From: Agapanthus africanus
Taxonomy: Eukaryota > Streptophyta > Magnoliopsida > Asparagales > Amaryllidaceae
Length of the DNA: 64,000 nucleotides
Direction of reading: 5' to 3'
Assembly (NCBI GenBank): GCA_030015575.1
Contig: CM057349.1
Span: 262,937,077-263,001,076, forward strand
Under the pieces are notes generated by a model. That model had not been told where the DNA came from, made no database searches, and saw only the letters and a program-made list of their open reading frames with translations. The position numbers and the translations under genes were made by a program. Position 1 is the first letter of the stretch, and every line of letters starts with the position of its first letter. Below, one piece after another: positions 1-11,013 of the stretch.

Positions 1-2057
1 CCCCCCACCCCCCCCAAAAAAAAAAAAAACAAGATAAAAAACAATTGTCCATTTTTTTCTAAAATATCTTCCATTCCAACTCATAGACAGAGAAGTTCCG
101 AAAGGACCATGGAAACAATATCCAATACGGCTAGCTCAAGCTAGAATCTCTCTTTTCTTAGTCTTTCCACTAAATAAAATCTCTTTAATTTTATTACGAC
201 AGGATTAGAAAATTGAATAGAGGTGACCATGGTGACTGTTATGGTTATACTTAATGGCTTCTACAGATGGATCTTAGAGTATTGGAAATTTTTGAAAAAG
301 ATAAAGACAACCAGCATATACTCTTGGTTAAATAGTTGTCTTAGAATTCTTGAATATTTTCTCAAAAACATGCACACACCAAAAGAGCTATTATAACAAC
401 CCAAAAAACAGCGGCAGTAATTTTAGCGTATGATTAATGCCTAAGCAATTTAATGAGAATCCTATATTCCATAAATAAAGCATCCATAGGATTCCTTCTC
501 ATAGGCAGACAAAATTTCTCATTATGGAGAAAAAAAACAATCCCATTGGGTACCCCCTTATAGACCTTGGCTCTCTTCATTGACTTACAGTTTATCACTG
601 CAGTTCATCTTAGTGAGATATGTAGCATGGAACTATCTAGAAGTCGTTTCCGTGTCAGGTATCATAGTTCTCGAGAACATGGGGGATAATATTCAAATTT
701 GTCCATGATCTTGTATATAATTGTAATTTTGATTACTATTAATGCGCTGCTCAGGAACTTCCATTGATGTGGACAATAAGGTAAATTTTTAACAGGAAAA
801 AAATGCAGTTAATCTTAGTGAGATATGTTTAATAAAAATAGATGTTTCGACTATAAGCATTACTACCTTAAGCGACCTACAAGAAAAGGAGGTAATACAT
901 AGGTGCAAGAAAGTTAATGATCAATATTAGAACAGTGCTCTTTTTATTGCGTATCACATGAATAAGATGATACTAAAATAAATAAATAAATAACGTTGAT
1001 AAAATAAATATACACATTTTTTATTGGTGTCCAGTCCGTGTTTATTCTGTAGTTCTTCAGGATTTATCACATTGTCAAATCTATGACTCGATGTTGTCCA
1101 TGACCCTCTAAGTATTGTGAACAGTTAATCTATGCCCGCGAATGTTGATCCATCTTTGATGCACTTCGGGCACATGTCGGTTCTCGGCTTTGTTTTTATC
1201 TTGTGACATTCTCTCATATATCTTTGACACTTAGATATTTATTTCACACAGTGGGATACAAATTTCTCATATTTTCAATGTTAGAAAATAATGCTTATCA
1301 AAAATTATCTCAGCATGAGGTATTTTTTATTGGTTTCCTGGCCATGTTGTGTTCTACAGTTCTTCAGGATTTACCACATTGTCAAATCTATGACTCGATG
1401 TTGTTGTCCATGACCCTCTAAATATTTTGAATTGTCAATCCATGCCCGCGAATGTTGATCGATCTTTGACACTTTGATACTCATTTCACACAGTGGGATA
1501 CAAATTTCTCTAATTTTCCATGTTAGACAATAATGCTTATAAAAAATTATCAAAAATGCAAGAGTAAACATAATATAACTTTTAACTAATACAGCTCCAA
1601 TATGGGAAAATCAAGATGAGAAAACATGGCCTATAAACTATTATGCAGTCATTCATAATGTGTAAAAAGCTAATGATTGTCATAGATAATATTTGTAGTG
1701 ATCAAACCTTAGCTTTGGTATGCTTGATTAAACGTAAGCCGCAAGGGAAATAATTTACATTTGATTTTAAAATTTATCAAATTGGCATGCCCATGCACAT
1801 GCTTTTGCGCACACAAACACAATTTTTTACTTTTGTGTCCAAACCATATATTTATATATAACTTTCAGGAATTTGATACCACATTTTCATCTCATGTGGC
1901 AACATGCCCCATATGAATATTGTGCCATCTAGATTCTTATGAATGAATTTCTAAGAAATAGAAGTTTCAAACAACTTTGTGGAAAAAAGATCAGGTGTCA
2001 CATATATGTTGCATAGAAAAAGCTATGCATCAAAGACAATGTTAAGCGTATACAAAC
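1..2057. other. AT-rich non-coding flank
   Basis: This is the downstream flank of the minus-strand helicase gene. It opens with C and A homopolymer runs. I see no convincing exon. In particular, the final coding segment expected for a plant Mfd-like helicase, which encodes the conserved C-terminal tail, was not recognised. The only structure noted is an imperfect tandem duplication, listed separately. Confidence 0.6.
1019..1563. repeat. Imperfect tandem duplication, about 0.3 kb
   Basis: Two copies of one block lie head to tail. Shared landmarks are TTCTTCAGGATTTA (near 1052 and 1360), CCCGCGAATGTTGAT (1135 and 1445), and CACAGTGGGATACAAATTTC (near 1248 and 1489). The first landmarks are about 310 bp apart and the last about 241 bp apart, so the second copy lacks roughly 68 bp after the GTTGATC landmark. 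No terminal inverted repeats or coding content are visible. It looks like a local segmental duplication followed by a deletion. Confidence 0.75.
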
Positions 2058-2223
2058 CTTGATCTCCTTTCCCGTAAAAACCAGACAATTGCGGTGCATG
2101 ACAGATGTCATCGATTCTGTCATAATCTTGAATACCTTCTTAGATTGATGTCATTGATCTTGGTATTTTGTTAATACCAAGATCTGCTGCCATACGTCTC
2201 ACATAGAGCTTTTTCAATAATAC
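2058..2223 (-). pseudogene. Helicase exon, C-terminal region, frameshifted
   Basis: The exon follows a canonical acceptor (TTTCATGCAG) and starts with VLLKKLYVRRMAADLGINKI, matching the family. The family then has about 14 residues where this copy has only 22 nt, a loss of about 20 nt. The original frame stops at TAA 2142-2140. The family-like sequence KKVFKIMTESMTSVMHRN continues downstream in another frame up to a donor at 2057. A 12-bp inverted repeat (GATCTTGGTATT at 2156-2167, AATACCAAGATC at 2173-2184) sits at the break. Confidence 0.75.
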
Positions 2224-2300
2224 CTGCATGAAATTAGCAAGATTATTTCCGAATATTATAGTCGTTGTGCTGTAAAATAGTTATATATAATATTATTTAC

Positions 2301-2471
2301 CTCCATAGATCGAGGTTCTTTCCCATATTGTCTACGTAAATGCTCTGTAAATTGCATCAAATTCCACATGTCCTTTTCTGCAGCTTTCTCTGCTTCGTTA
2401 ATTAATTCAATGGGATTCTCAAGATAATTTATGTAATCAGAAGACAGATGCGGGTTGATATTTATGTCAAG
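2301..2471 (-). CDS. Helicase exon (57 codons)
   Basis: The exon is bounded by acceptor CCCACAG and donor GTAAATA. It encodes 57 residues without a stop, including SSDYINYLENPIELINEAEK and AEKDMWNLMQFTEHLRRQYG. This stretch is well conserved among plant Mfd-like helicases. It is phase 0 at both ends and so joins cleanly to both neighbours. The coding sequence itself is intact. The gene is judged broken because of lesions elsewhere. Confidence 0.85.
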
Positions 2472-2570
2472 CTGTGGGAAGGAAAAAAAAATACTTTAAT
2501 ATGAAACTCTACACTAAAAGTTTTGGTTCAATAATGCATATTAAATTTGAGAAATACACGTCAAATTTAC

Positions 2571-2615
2571 CTGAACATTTTTGTAAGGAACTGGGATAAG
2601 GCGATGTTCTTCAAC
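2571..2615 (-). pseudogene. Helicase mini-exon (15 codons), bad acceptor
   Basis: The exon encodes VEEHRLIPVPYKNVQ, which the family has between the ESLSK end of the preceding exon and LDINI of the next. The donor GTAAATTT is canonical. The expected acceptor reads TCTTTCTG instead of TCTTTCAG after a good pyrimidine tract, a single T-for-A change at 2617. Correct splicing would therefore need a cryptic AG such as the TTAAG about 23 nt upstream, which would add residues but no in-frame stop in the short stretch I checked. Confidence 0.65.
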
Positions 2616-2866
2616 CAGAAAGACAATGACAAACAGCTTAAGCAAAAAGATAAAAAAAAACTGAATCAATTCGTTGGAATCAACAACTTGAGCATTATCA
2701 AGTTTATTAGAGAACATAAGAATTCCTTAGAATATTCTCAGTTTTCTAGAATGCACAAGAATTTTCTAGAACGTTCTAAATTTGATCACATGATACATGA
2801 GTCGTCCAAGTACTTCTAGAGAACGGTTTTGAATAACTCTAGAATCATCAAAGTTTTAGCTTACGA

Positions 2867-3638
2867 CAAGGTTGTAAAAAGGGTTAGGAGGAGTTGAACG
2901 GTTGGGGTACTGCTCAACTCCTTGCCACCTAGGTGCCGCTTAAGCTCTACTTAGGAGGGTTTTTTTTAATTTTCATTAAAATTATATCATATATACATAA
3001 AATAGCAAAAATCACATGATAATTCTAAGAACAATGTAATCAAAAAATATATTAAATCTATTATAGCAATTTCACATTGATTTTTTTGACGAAAAACAAC
3101 TTCACATTGAATGGAGTGCATAGTATCAAAAAATTATAATACATGGCATTAGATGAAATATAATATAAACCATAAATTTCTAACTGAACTTTTCAGTTTG
3201 CAAATTACATACTTTATAAGGAAAATTTAAAAACAGAAGAATGACATGAGAATATAAAATAATTTGGATTAAATTACTTAAGGTTTTTGCCGACAATTCT
3301 TTAGAGACTTGAAAGGAGAGTGACGAGGGGAAAGCACCGATCAGAATGCTTTCGGTTTTCTTTGTCTATGTAATTTGAAAATAGATTGAGACATGTATTG
3401 ATATTTAGAAAGAGGTTTGGGTTCGGGTTCGGGTTTATAGGAAAAAAAACCTTAAACCTAATCCATGAAGCTTGTATTATAGCCCACTTAATTACCCCCT
3501 TAACGAGAGAGCCCACTTGAGAACTTAAAACGTCTAAACTGTTTAATGCAACCGTTTAGGGTCAAAGAAGCCGTTTGGGACCGCTTTCGCTTAGGCGGCT
3601 GCTTAAGTGATCGTCTCGAACGCTTTTTTAAAATGCTG
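2867..3638. mobile_element. Non-autonomous hAT-type transposon, 772 bp
   Basis: A perfect 8-bp target duplication, GCTTACGA, flanks the element at 2859-2866 and 3639-3646. The left end reads CAAGGTTGTAAAAAGGGTTA. The right end, read inward, is CAGCATTTTAAAAAAGCGTT. These are imperfect terminal inverted repeats of hAT type (8-bp TSD, CA(G)GG-like start). Subterminal GC-rich repeats such as CACCTAGGTGCCGCTTAAGC and CGCTTAGGCGGCTGCTTAAG also fit plant hAT elements. There is no transposase, so it would need one in trans. It lies inside the helicase intron. Confidence 0.8.
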
Positions 3639-3646
3639 GCTTACGA

Positions 3647-4620
3647 TTATATCTAGAAGTTTATGCTTTATGCTTCATAAATAGAAACTCTAGAAAGAAC
3701 TTAAGTCTAGGCAATTCCAATGTGTTGGAGTCAAAAATATTGACTCCTAAACATGTGAAGTACCACACATCGAGTACCTCAATTTCGGGTACCCCTCTAA
3801 AACACAGTTGTCTCAAAAGTGACAGCGGATACCTTAAATAAGGTGCCTGACAATAGGTAATTAGCCTATCTAACTGGGTAGAGGGTTATTTTCTTTCCCC
3901 GCTCCCCTAAAAAATGAGCAGTTTTAATAATTACTCCCTGCTCCGCAATAAAGGAGCAGAGGTATATATACCTCTTGAAGAAACAAAATGAAGGATTCCA
4001 TTAGATAGAAAATCTAATCTCTCAGCATTCTAAGGATATGTCCAAGAAGGAAGACGAAAAAGCAAAAAAGAAGGCACGAAAATTTGATGATCAAGCCTTC
4101 ATCTTCTAGCCTTCTCTCCTTTTCCTTGGATTTTTTTTCTCTTTCCAAGATTTTGAATATTTGAAGAACTCTAACAAGTTCTCACAACCAAATATTCTCT
4201 TCGGCCATCTTTCCTAACAATCAATTCAAAGAACATGGAGGAACCCCATATTCTATAACAAACAAATTTGAAACATAGGCATCACCCTATGTTCTCTAAA
4301 CATATTTGGATATAGAGAAATTTTATATCCTCTAACATGAAAATAGGAAACACCTTATTTTCTCAAAGAAAATGAAAATAGGGAAACACCCTATTTTTTC
4401 AAAGAGCTTGAAAATAGGAGAAACCCTCATTTTCTTAAATGAACTTTGAACATAATGCATATATTTATGTTCTTGACAACTTTGGAAATAATACATTATT
4501 TCTAAATGATGCAATTTCGAGTACCTAAAAAAGAGGTTCCCGCAACTTAACTTTGCAAGTCAAGTACCTCAAAAAAAGGTCCCTGCAACTTAACTTTCTT
4601 CTCAAAACAGTTTTGGGTCC
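3647..4620. repeat. Unclassified repeat-derived sequence
   Basis: This intronic stretch holds degenerate tandem motifs. Around 4337-4445 there are three versions of a unit like GAAAATAGGGAAACACCCTA followed by TTTTCTCAAAG. At 4515-4605 there are two versions of CAAGTACCTCAAAAAAAGGT followed by GCAACTTAACTTT. It also has a TATA-like run (3962-3972) and a short stem GAGTCAA/TTGACTC at 3727-3745. Similar GGGTACT-type sequence resumes after the copia insertion at 9378, so the copia element probably landed in an older repeat. I could not find its ends. Confidence 0.4.
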
Positions 4621-4748
4621 TGTTAGAATGTGAGAATAATAGTCCCACATCGGGAAAATTGTAAGCTTTCATATCTGACTTAGTATATATAAAAAGGGGA
4701 GGTGTTCTCAAAAGCCTTGCCTCATTTTATTAGTCCTCGATTATTTCA
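4621..4748 (+). repeat. Copia 5' LTR
   Basis: The repeat is 128 bp, begins TGTTAG and ends TTTCA. It is near-identical over its length to 9251-9377, with scattered substitutions, for example CCCACATCGGG here against CCCATATCAGG in the other copy. It carries a clear TATA box. Confidence 0.9.
4684..4695 (+). promoter_or_regulatory. Copia LTR TATA box
   Basis: The run TATATATAAAAAG lies in the LTR about 55 bp before its end, and the same motif is in the 3' LTR near 9313-9325. This position fits the LTR promoter that drives genomic RNA. No transcription start can be seen from sequence. Confidence 0.5.
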
Positions 4749-4760
4749 TGGTATCAGCGC
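4749..4760 (+). other. Copia primer-binding site (tRNA-iMet)
   Basis: TGGTATCAGCGC begins right after the LTR. It differs by one base from TGGTATCAGAGC, the usual complement of the plant initiator-Met tRNA 3' end. Confidence 0.85.
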
Positions 4761-5100
4761 AAGGGGAGAACAAAATTTTCAATTTAAAAAAAAACAAAAA
4801 AATCTAGGGTTTCGAACAAACCCTACTATAGCCCCCTCAACCCTAGCCGCCCCCCTCAACCCCTTCAAGTCACCGCCGCCATTGCAACAATACCGCACGG
4901 TCCTGTTCACCCGGTACTGTTCATCCTCTGCACTTGATTCCATCGGTCGCTGCTCAATCTCGTGATGCCTCGAGTTTGATATGAGGTGATTCGTTCTTTT
5001 TCGTACCACATGATCCTGCGAGAAGAGTATCCATTGTTTGGCGAATATTATTGGATGCTTGTTGTGTTCTATTGCTCAGTGATCTATTATTTGTGGTAAG

Positions 5101-6332
5101 ATGGGTGATAAAGATACCAAAACTTTTGTTTCTGCGGAAATCCATCATGGGAAAATCACGGAGTGAAAATTGAATGGTGATAATTTTCTTGAATGGCGTG
5201 ATATGGTCGAGATGTATTTGATCTCTCGTAGGAAAGACAAGCACCTGTCCTCGAAGGGACCCTATCCTATGACCGATGAATACAGGACCGACGACACTCA
5301 GAATTATCATCAGATGTTTCTGAGTATGAAGCATTCAGTTTATTCCTTGGTCGGACATAAGTGTACTGTGTACGGTGTGTGGGGGTACTTGAAGCATGGT
5401 TCTCTGGCAAGAATCAATTGACCCGAGCATTTGATCTGACGCATAGCATATATACGGAGCAACAAGGCTCTAAATCTCTCCAACAGTTCGTTGCGGAGTT
5501 CATGAGTCGATAGGAGAAACTCGATGAGGTGTTTCCAATCACCACCGATATTTGGGAGATGCTTCAGCGAGAGCAGATGGGGTTTTGGCCTTTCTTCATG
5601 CTCTAGTTTCTGAGTATGAAGGGGCCCGTCCACATATCTTAGGAGGGACATCCAGTGCCGTATGGATGATACATATCATATGCTGCAGTTAATATATTCT
5701 AGCTCGTCTACAGAGGATGATCGAGAGGGATCTGCTCTTCTTACTCCACCTCAGAGTTGCCAGTCCGGAGTTGATGTGGACTAAAGGCTGTGGAGGTCTC
5801 AGAGATCGAGGAGGTCGTGGATCCAGTAGAGGCAGAGGGAACCGGATCCCACCACGCGATAGACCTATTTGTGATTACTGTCATCATCCGGGACATGTGA
5901 AGTCCATCTGTTTTCAGCTTCATCTTTATCTAACAGGTGTTGCGGCGTCTCAATATCCTTCACCAGCTCGCGCCGTGGTTCATGCCACCACTCCTATATC
6001 CTCACATCTCTCGAGTCTGACTTTGAGTGGAGATGACATGTCTCGCTATCATACATTCTTGAAGACTCAGACTCGATCTTTCTTCGGTGCCATCGTCATT
6101 CTCTTCCAATTATCCTATTGCTACTTTAGTGAGAGACAATCATACCGCTTTTCTAACCACTGCACCATCACCCATGACTTGGTTTATTGATTCGGATGCA
6201 TGTGATCATATAACTGGAAAGTCAGGTATATTCACATCCTTTTCGCCTACTCCTCCATGTGAATCCATCACTTTAGTAGATAGATCCGCATCGAGAGTAG
6301 AGAGTATTGGTACCGTCACTCCTACACCTTGA
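5101..6332 (+). pseudogene. Copia GAG and protease remnants
   Basis: GAG starts at the ATG at 5101 (MGDKDTKTF) and is stopped by TGA at 5164. The homologous sequence then continues with NGDNFLEWRDMVEMYL. A retroviral-type zinc knuckle, CDYCHHPGHVKSIC (C-X2-C-X4-H-X4-C), lies at 5870-5911 in another frame. The aspartic protease core is at 6180: it reads WFIDSDACDHITG, with DSD where active copia proteases have DSG, so the catalytic loop is altered. The frame ends at 6330. Several frame changes separate these blocks, so no polyprotein can be made. Confidence 0.85.
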
Positions 6333-6435
6333 TTATCATTGTCTTCTTTACTATACTTATCACGTTTTCCATTTAGTCTGCTTTCTGTGAGCAAGCTTAC
6401 TCGTTCTATGAATTGATCGATCTTGTTTTCTCCAC

Positions 6436-7853
6436 ATGGTTGTTATGCAGGATCTTGGAACGAAAAAGATGATTGGCACCGGGTATGAAGCTGATGGTCT
6501 CTATTATCTTGCTAAGTGTATTGATCCAGTAGTATGTTCGAGCAAAACTTTTGCCATTGATCTTCACTCCCAGTTTGGTCATCCATCACTAGAAGTTTTG
6601 AAGAAAATGGATTCTTCTATTAGTTCTGTTAACTTTTTAGATTGTGAGTCATGTCAGTTGGGTAACCACTGTGTGTCTTATCCACCTAGAGTCATTAAAC
6701 GTGTGGACCAACCCTTTAAACTTGTCCATGGTGATGTTTGGGGTTCTTGTCCTATTATGTCACAATTTGGGTACCGTTATTTTGTTACTTTTATTGATGA
6801 TTACTCTCATGTGACATGGCTATATTTAATAAAATCTCGTACTGAAGTTTTATCTATTTTTCAAGAATTTTGTGCTGAAATTAAGAATCATTTTGGAAAA
6901 ACTGTTGGTACCCTTCGAAATGATAATGTTAAAGATTACTTTACTCTTCCTTTCAAACATTTATGACACAAAATGGTATTACACACCAATTTTCTAGTCC
7001 ATAGACAACACAACAAAATGGAATGTCATAACTTAAAAATAGACGTATTCTAGAGATAACTCGCACTTTATTGCTTCATATATGTGTTCCTAAGACTTTC
7101 TGGGAGACTACTTACTGCATGTTATCTAATAAATTGTATGCCATCATCTGTGTTAGAAGACCAAGTTCCATATACTGTATTGTCTCCTAAATTTTTATTT
7201 CCTTTGCCACCTCGCATCTTTGGATATACATGTTTTGTTCATGATTTGTGTCCAGATAGTACCAAACTTGATGCTAAGTCCATTAAGTGTATCTTTCTTG
7301 GTATGAGAACTCAGAAGGGCTAAAGTGTTATAGTCCTGAATTAAAGCGTGGTTTTGTGTCGTCTGATATCACTTTCTTCGAGTCTACTTCATACTATACA
7401 GATAATCATTCTCAACATGAATTCAATAAAGATTTTCCTGTGGAGGATTCTCATGGCATTTTAACCATCAAAAAGAAGATACTTGATAAGGTTATGAAGA
7501 CTTACACTCGTCAAAGAGATGAGACTACTCTTTCAGATTTAATGCCAATCCTTTCTACCGTTACAGATCCAGCAAGCTCAGCTCCTTCCTCTTCTGCCCT
7601 TGATCTTCCCATTGCTTTGCGAAAAGGTACCCGATCATGCACTTCTCATCCTATTGCTCAATTGATTTCATATGATCATTTGTCGCCCTCTTATCAAATC
7701 TTTATTTCTACTGTTGAATCTCATACTCTCCCTAAGTCTTTATTAGATGAACTATCTCATGTAAGCTGGAAAGCAGTTATAATTGAGAAGTCAGCTTTAG
7801 AGACGAATGATACATGGGAGTTGGTTATTCTTCCCATTGGAAGAAAGCGGTAG
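6436..7853 (+). pseudogene. Copia integrase remnants
   Basis: The GAG-pre-integrase zinc region is visible (LHSQFGHPSLEVLKKM, then CESCQLGNH). The catalytic core follows: VHGDVWGSCPIMSQFGYRYF and VTFIDDYSHVTWLYLI hold the first two acidic positions, and GTLRNDN lies where LRSDN is usual. A stop at 6964 and frame changes near 7080 and 7290 break it. The section 7084-7320 has the IFGYTCFVH...KCIFLG motif that ends copia integrases. The remainder is the variable linker before reverse transcriptase. Confidence 0.85.
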
Positions 7854-9114
7854 GACGTCGATGGATGTATACTGTGAAGCTGAATCCAGACGTCCCTTTC
7901 TTTCCTTAAAGCCTAACTTGTGGCTAAAGGCTATTCTCATGTTTATAGCACAGATTTCAAGGAGACATTCTCTCCAGTTGCTAAGATGACTTCGGTCCGT
8001 CTTCTACAATCTCTTGCTGCATTTAATCATTGGCCACTCCATCAATTAGACATTAAGAACGATTTTCTTCATGGTTATCTGTCGGAGGAAGTTTATATAG
8101 AGCAACCTCCGAGGTTTATTGCTCATAGGGAGTCTGGGAAAGTATGCAAGCTGAAGAGATCCTTGTATGGATTGAAGCAATTCTCTAAAGCATGGTTCGG
8201 AGATTTTTCGATATTGTGAAGTCATTTGGACTTCCTCGGTATGATAGTGATCATTCTGTATTCTATCGTAATCATCAAGTTAAACACGTTCTTTTGGTTG
8301 TGTATGTGGATAACATCGTGATTACAGGAGATGATAGGAGTATTGCAGAGCTGAAGACGTATCTTCAGTCATTTTCAGACCAAGAATTAGGAAGTCTGAA
8401 GTACTTCCTACGTATAGAGGTTGCAAGGTTCAAGACATATATATATATATATATCCCATTGAAAATATGTGCTTAATCTGTTGTCGGAATCTAGCATGTT
8501 GAATTGTAAACCTAGTGACTCGCCTATGGACCCAAATGCTAAGCTACTGTCAGGGAAAGGTGACAGGTTAGAGATCCCAATGGATTTAGAAGACTGATAG
8601 GTAAACTGAATTACTTAACAGTTCCTCGACTAGATATCTCATTTCCGGTGAGCGTCATTAGTTAGTTTATGGCAGATCCAAGGATGACTCATTGAGATGC
8701 ATCAATTAGGATCTTGCAGTATTTGAAGGATGCACGTGTGAGAGGTTTGGTCTACTCAAATCATGGATATTCTCGGATAGCTGGATTTAATGATGCTGAC
8801 TGAACAAGAGCACTTATAGATAAGAGATCCACTACTGGTTATTATGTGTTTGTTGAGGGAAATCGTGAAGTAAGAACCAGCACGTAGTAGCTCGATCTAG
8901 CACAGAATCAGAGTATCAAGCCATGGTTGTTACCTCATATAAGTTGATATGGATTAGTTATCTACTTGGTGAGCTTGGACTTGGTCCTATTCTTCCTGTG
9001 CTCTTATATTGTGATAATAAAGCGGCCATCTATATTGCATCCAATCCAGTCTTCCATGAGATATCAAAGCTCATTAAGATGGATTGTCATTTTATTCGCA
9101 AGAAAGTAACCTAA
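7854..9114 (+). pseudogene. Copia reverse transcriptase and RNase H remnants
   Basis: RT motifs include KETFSPVAKMTSVRLLQS, LHQLDIKNDFLHGYLSEE and SLYGLKQFSKAWF. The active site at 8303-8314 reads YVDN instead of YVDD, a loss of a metal-binding aspartate by GAC/GAT to AAC. An (AT)n run interrupts the domain near 8430. RNase H is recognised by STTGYYVFVEG-like sequence near 8830 and by LLYCDNKAAIYIASNPVFHE at about 9005. Numerous stops and frame changes show a dead element. Confidence 0.85.
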
Positions 9115-9241
9115 AGTGTCGATGATACATATTATGTCTCCTGGTCAAATCAATAGGCAGATTTACTCACTAAACCACTTGGGAGTACATGAGTGAATTT
9201 TATTTGTAACAAGTTGGCATGTTTGATGTTTATGCCAACTT

Positions 9242-9250
9242 GAAGGGGAG
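9242..9250 (+). other. Copia polypurine tract
   Basis: GAAGGGGAG lies directly before the 3' LTR, where plus-strand DNA synthesis is primed in this class. Confidence 0.8.
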
Positions 9251-9377
9251 TGTTAGAATGTGAGAATAATAGTCCCATATCAGGAAAATTGTAATCTTTT
9301 ATATTTGGCTTATTATATATAAAAAGAGGAGGTGCTCTAAAACCTTTACCTCATTTTATTCTCCCTCAATTATTTCA
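9251..9377 (+). repeat. Copia 3' LTR
   Basis: The repeat is 127 bp and matches 4621-4748 with more than a dozen substitutions by eye. It keeps the TGTTAG start and TTTCA end. The divergence agrees with the decayed coding region. Confidence 0.9.
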
Positions 9378-10480
9378 GGTCTCACTTTGGGTACTCGCCC
9401 ATGCTCAAAGCAATATTAGGTTAGACCCCACTTGGAAGTACCCACATGTGCTTTAAATAATGTCAATTTGACATGAAAACCTCCACAAATTGGATCATTA
9501 CTCAATATCACTTACATTTTCAAACTTTTGAGTATTTGATTTCCATTTATAGAATTTGAGATGTAACATATACATTGTGTCCAAGTTGTATCCAAAACCA
9601 ATGAAACATAATCATTTTCAATGAAATAAATCTCATTTTTATCTCTATGAAAGTATATATATTATTTGTAATGTGATCATCTCTGTGATGTGACTAAGAA
9701 CAATTTAACAAGGTATCCCGTCTAGGTATAAACCTGAGGAATTAGCGTGTAATTAACAATAAGTGCTTACGCTTTTGTAACTCACGAACCCAGGTCATTC
9801 TGGTCAATTGTTAAACCTAAATCTCTTGTTTTGTTTAAACTCTACATATTTTAAATGTTACCTCGTTAAAGGTATTAAAGAGGGTAAAGACTATGAGGCC
9901 TAAAAATATAGGATGAGCCTCTCAAGTTGGAAAGCAAGCAAGCAATCAAAGCTAAAAACTAAGGAGTCGGAGAAAAGTGCTCCAACATCAAGGAATGCGG
10001 TATTTGAACGCATCGGTTTCTTCTTGTTTTTCTTTATGTAAGATCAGTCCGAAACAGCTTGCATAAACTAGGTTTCAGGTAATATTTTTATGCCGAGAGA
10101 TGATGGTTTCAGCCATTTTGTTACGATTTGGGTGAGAATTGTCTCGAAACAACATATATCCACTCAGTTTTAGGTGATAAGAGCTTCATGTGGTAGTATT
10201 ATGTCTCAACCAGCGGACTCTTGTTTGTATCAACCAATTTCGGGAATGAATGAATCCTCGGTATGTTTCGACCGGTATTAGCTAATTTTACCAAGTTCGT
10301 TCGGCATATCAAAACTGAGGTAGAAATTAGGAAAAATAAGCAAAAAGTGAAAAAATTCAAATAAACTTTGCACAAAGACATGTATATATGAAAGCATGCT
10401 TAACGAACTGTAAGCATATATTTATGCATTAAGAAATGTATCCATCTTACAAATATGCACGCACAATGCCTATAACCCTC

Positions 10481-10483
<3 letters not shown>
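9378..10483. other. Intronic AT-rich sequence
   Basis: The first part (to about 9480) seems to continue the repeat interrupted by the copia element, with GGGTACTC and AGTACCCAC motifs. After that I see no exon, RNA gene, or element end that I can support. Confidence 0.4.

Positions 10484-10535
<52 letters not shown>
10484..10535. repeat. (TA)n microsatellite
   Basis: About 25 uninterrupted TA units are followed by a GA-rich tract. A short duplicated block, ending GGACAATGGCCCTATGAG, lies at 10557-10575 and 10613-10630. Confidence 0.95.
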
Positions 10536-10538
<3 letters not shown>

Positions 10539-10620
10539 GAGAGGGGAGACAGAGAGATGGACAATGGCCCTATGAGTGTGTGTGTATAGGGAGAGGGGAG
10601 AGAGAGAGATGGAGGACAAT

Positions 10621-10972
10621 GGCCCTATGAGGGAATTCCTCTTATGGCGGTGGTAAAAAAAGTCAACCATCCAACGCATTCTCTATCTTTATCTCCATCA
10701 TTTTTATCATCTAATGTTTTGATATACCAAATTTCATATGATTCTACAACTTTTTCACCATTGAATTAGCATTGTAAAAAGTGTAATATTGTCGGTTAAC
10801 CGTAAATTTTCCACCCACTAAATCAACGGTAAAAAAATGATAGAATCATATAAAATTTAGTATATCCACATCTCAGCTGATAATTGAAAAAAATCGTGGA
10901 GAGTATTTTTTTGAAAAAAATCGTGGAGAGTATTTTTTTGACGTCATAGGAGGAAGTTCCCTCCTATAGCAC
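10621..10972. repeat. Foldback MITE A
   Basis: The left end CCCTATGAGGGAATTCCTCT and the right end, read inward (GCTATAGGAGGGAACTTCCT), form imperfect inverted repeats. The homology continues inward: TTCATATGATTCTA on the left faces TAGAATCATATAAA on the right, so nearly the whole 350 bp can fold. There is no coding capacity. The centre holds ATTGTCGGTTAACCGTAAAT, a core shared with neighbouring elements. The TSD is unclear. Confidence 0.65.
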
Positions 10973-11013
10973 ATTTCCTCCATTATTCTCTCCCCCTCTG
11001 TGTGTGTATAGGA

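Larger units (their letters stand above)
4621..9377 (+). mobile_element. Degenerate Ty1/copia retrotransposon, 4.76 kb
   Basis: The element is complete in outline: two short LTRs (128 and 127 bp) starting TGTTAGAATGTGAG and ending TTATTTCA, an initiator-Met primer-binding site, GAG-AP-INT-RT-RNase H in copia order, and a polypurine tract. The flanks GGTCC (4616-4620) and GGTCT (9378-9382) look like a 5-bp TSD with one change. The very short LTRs with an ATAGTCCCACATCGG start resemble small copia lineages such as Ale, but I cannot prove the lineage. Coding regions are broken by many stops and frameshifts, so this is an old insertion. It sits in the large helicase intron, opposite in orientation to the gene. 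Confidence 0.9.

Noticed and set aside
3723..9717. A larger LTR element enclosing the copia insertion, starting TGTTGGAGTC at 3723
   Set aside because: No matching second LTR, primer site or target duplication was found, so only an unclassified repeat is reported.
10436..10679. Open frames spanning the (TA)n tract
   Set aside because: They are artefacts of Tyr-Ile translation of a microsatellite.
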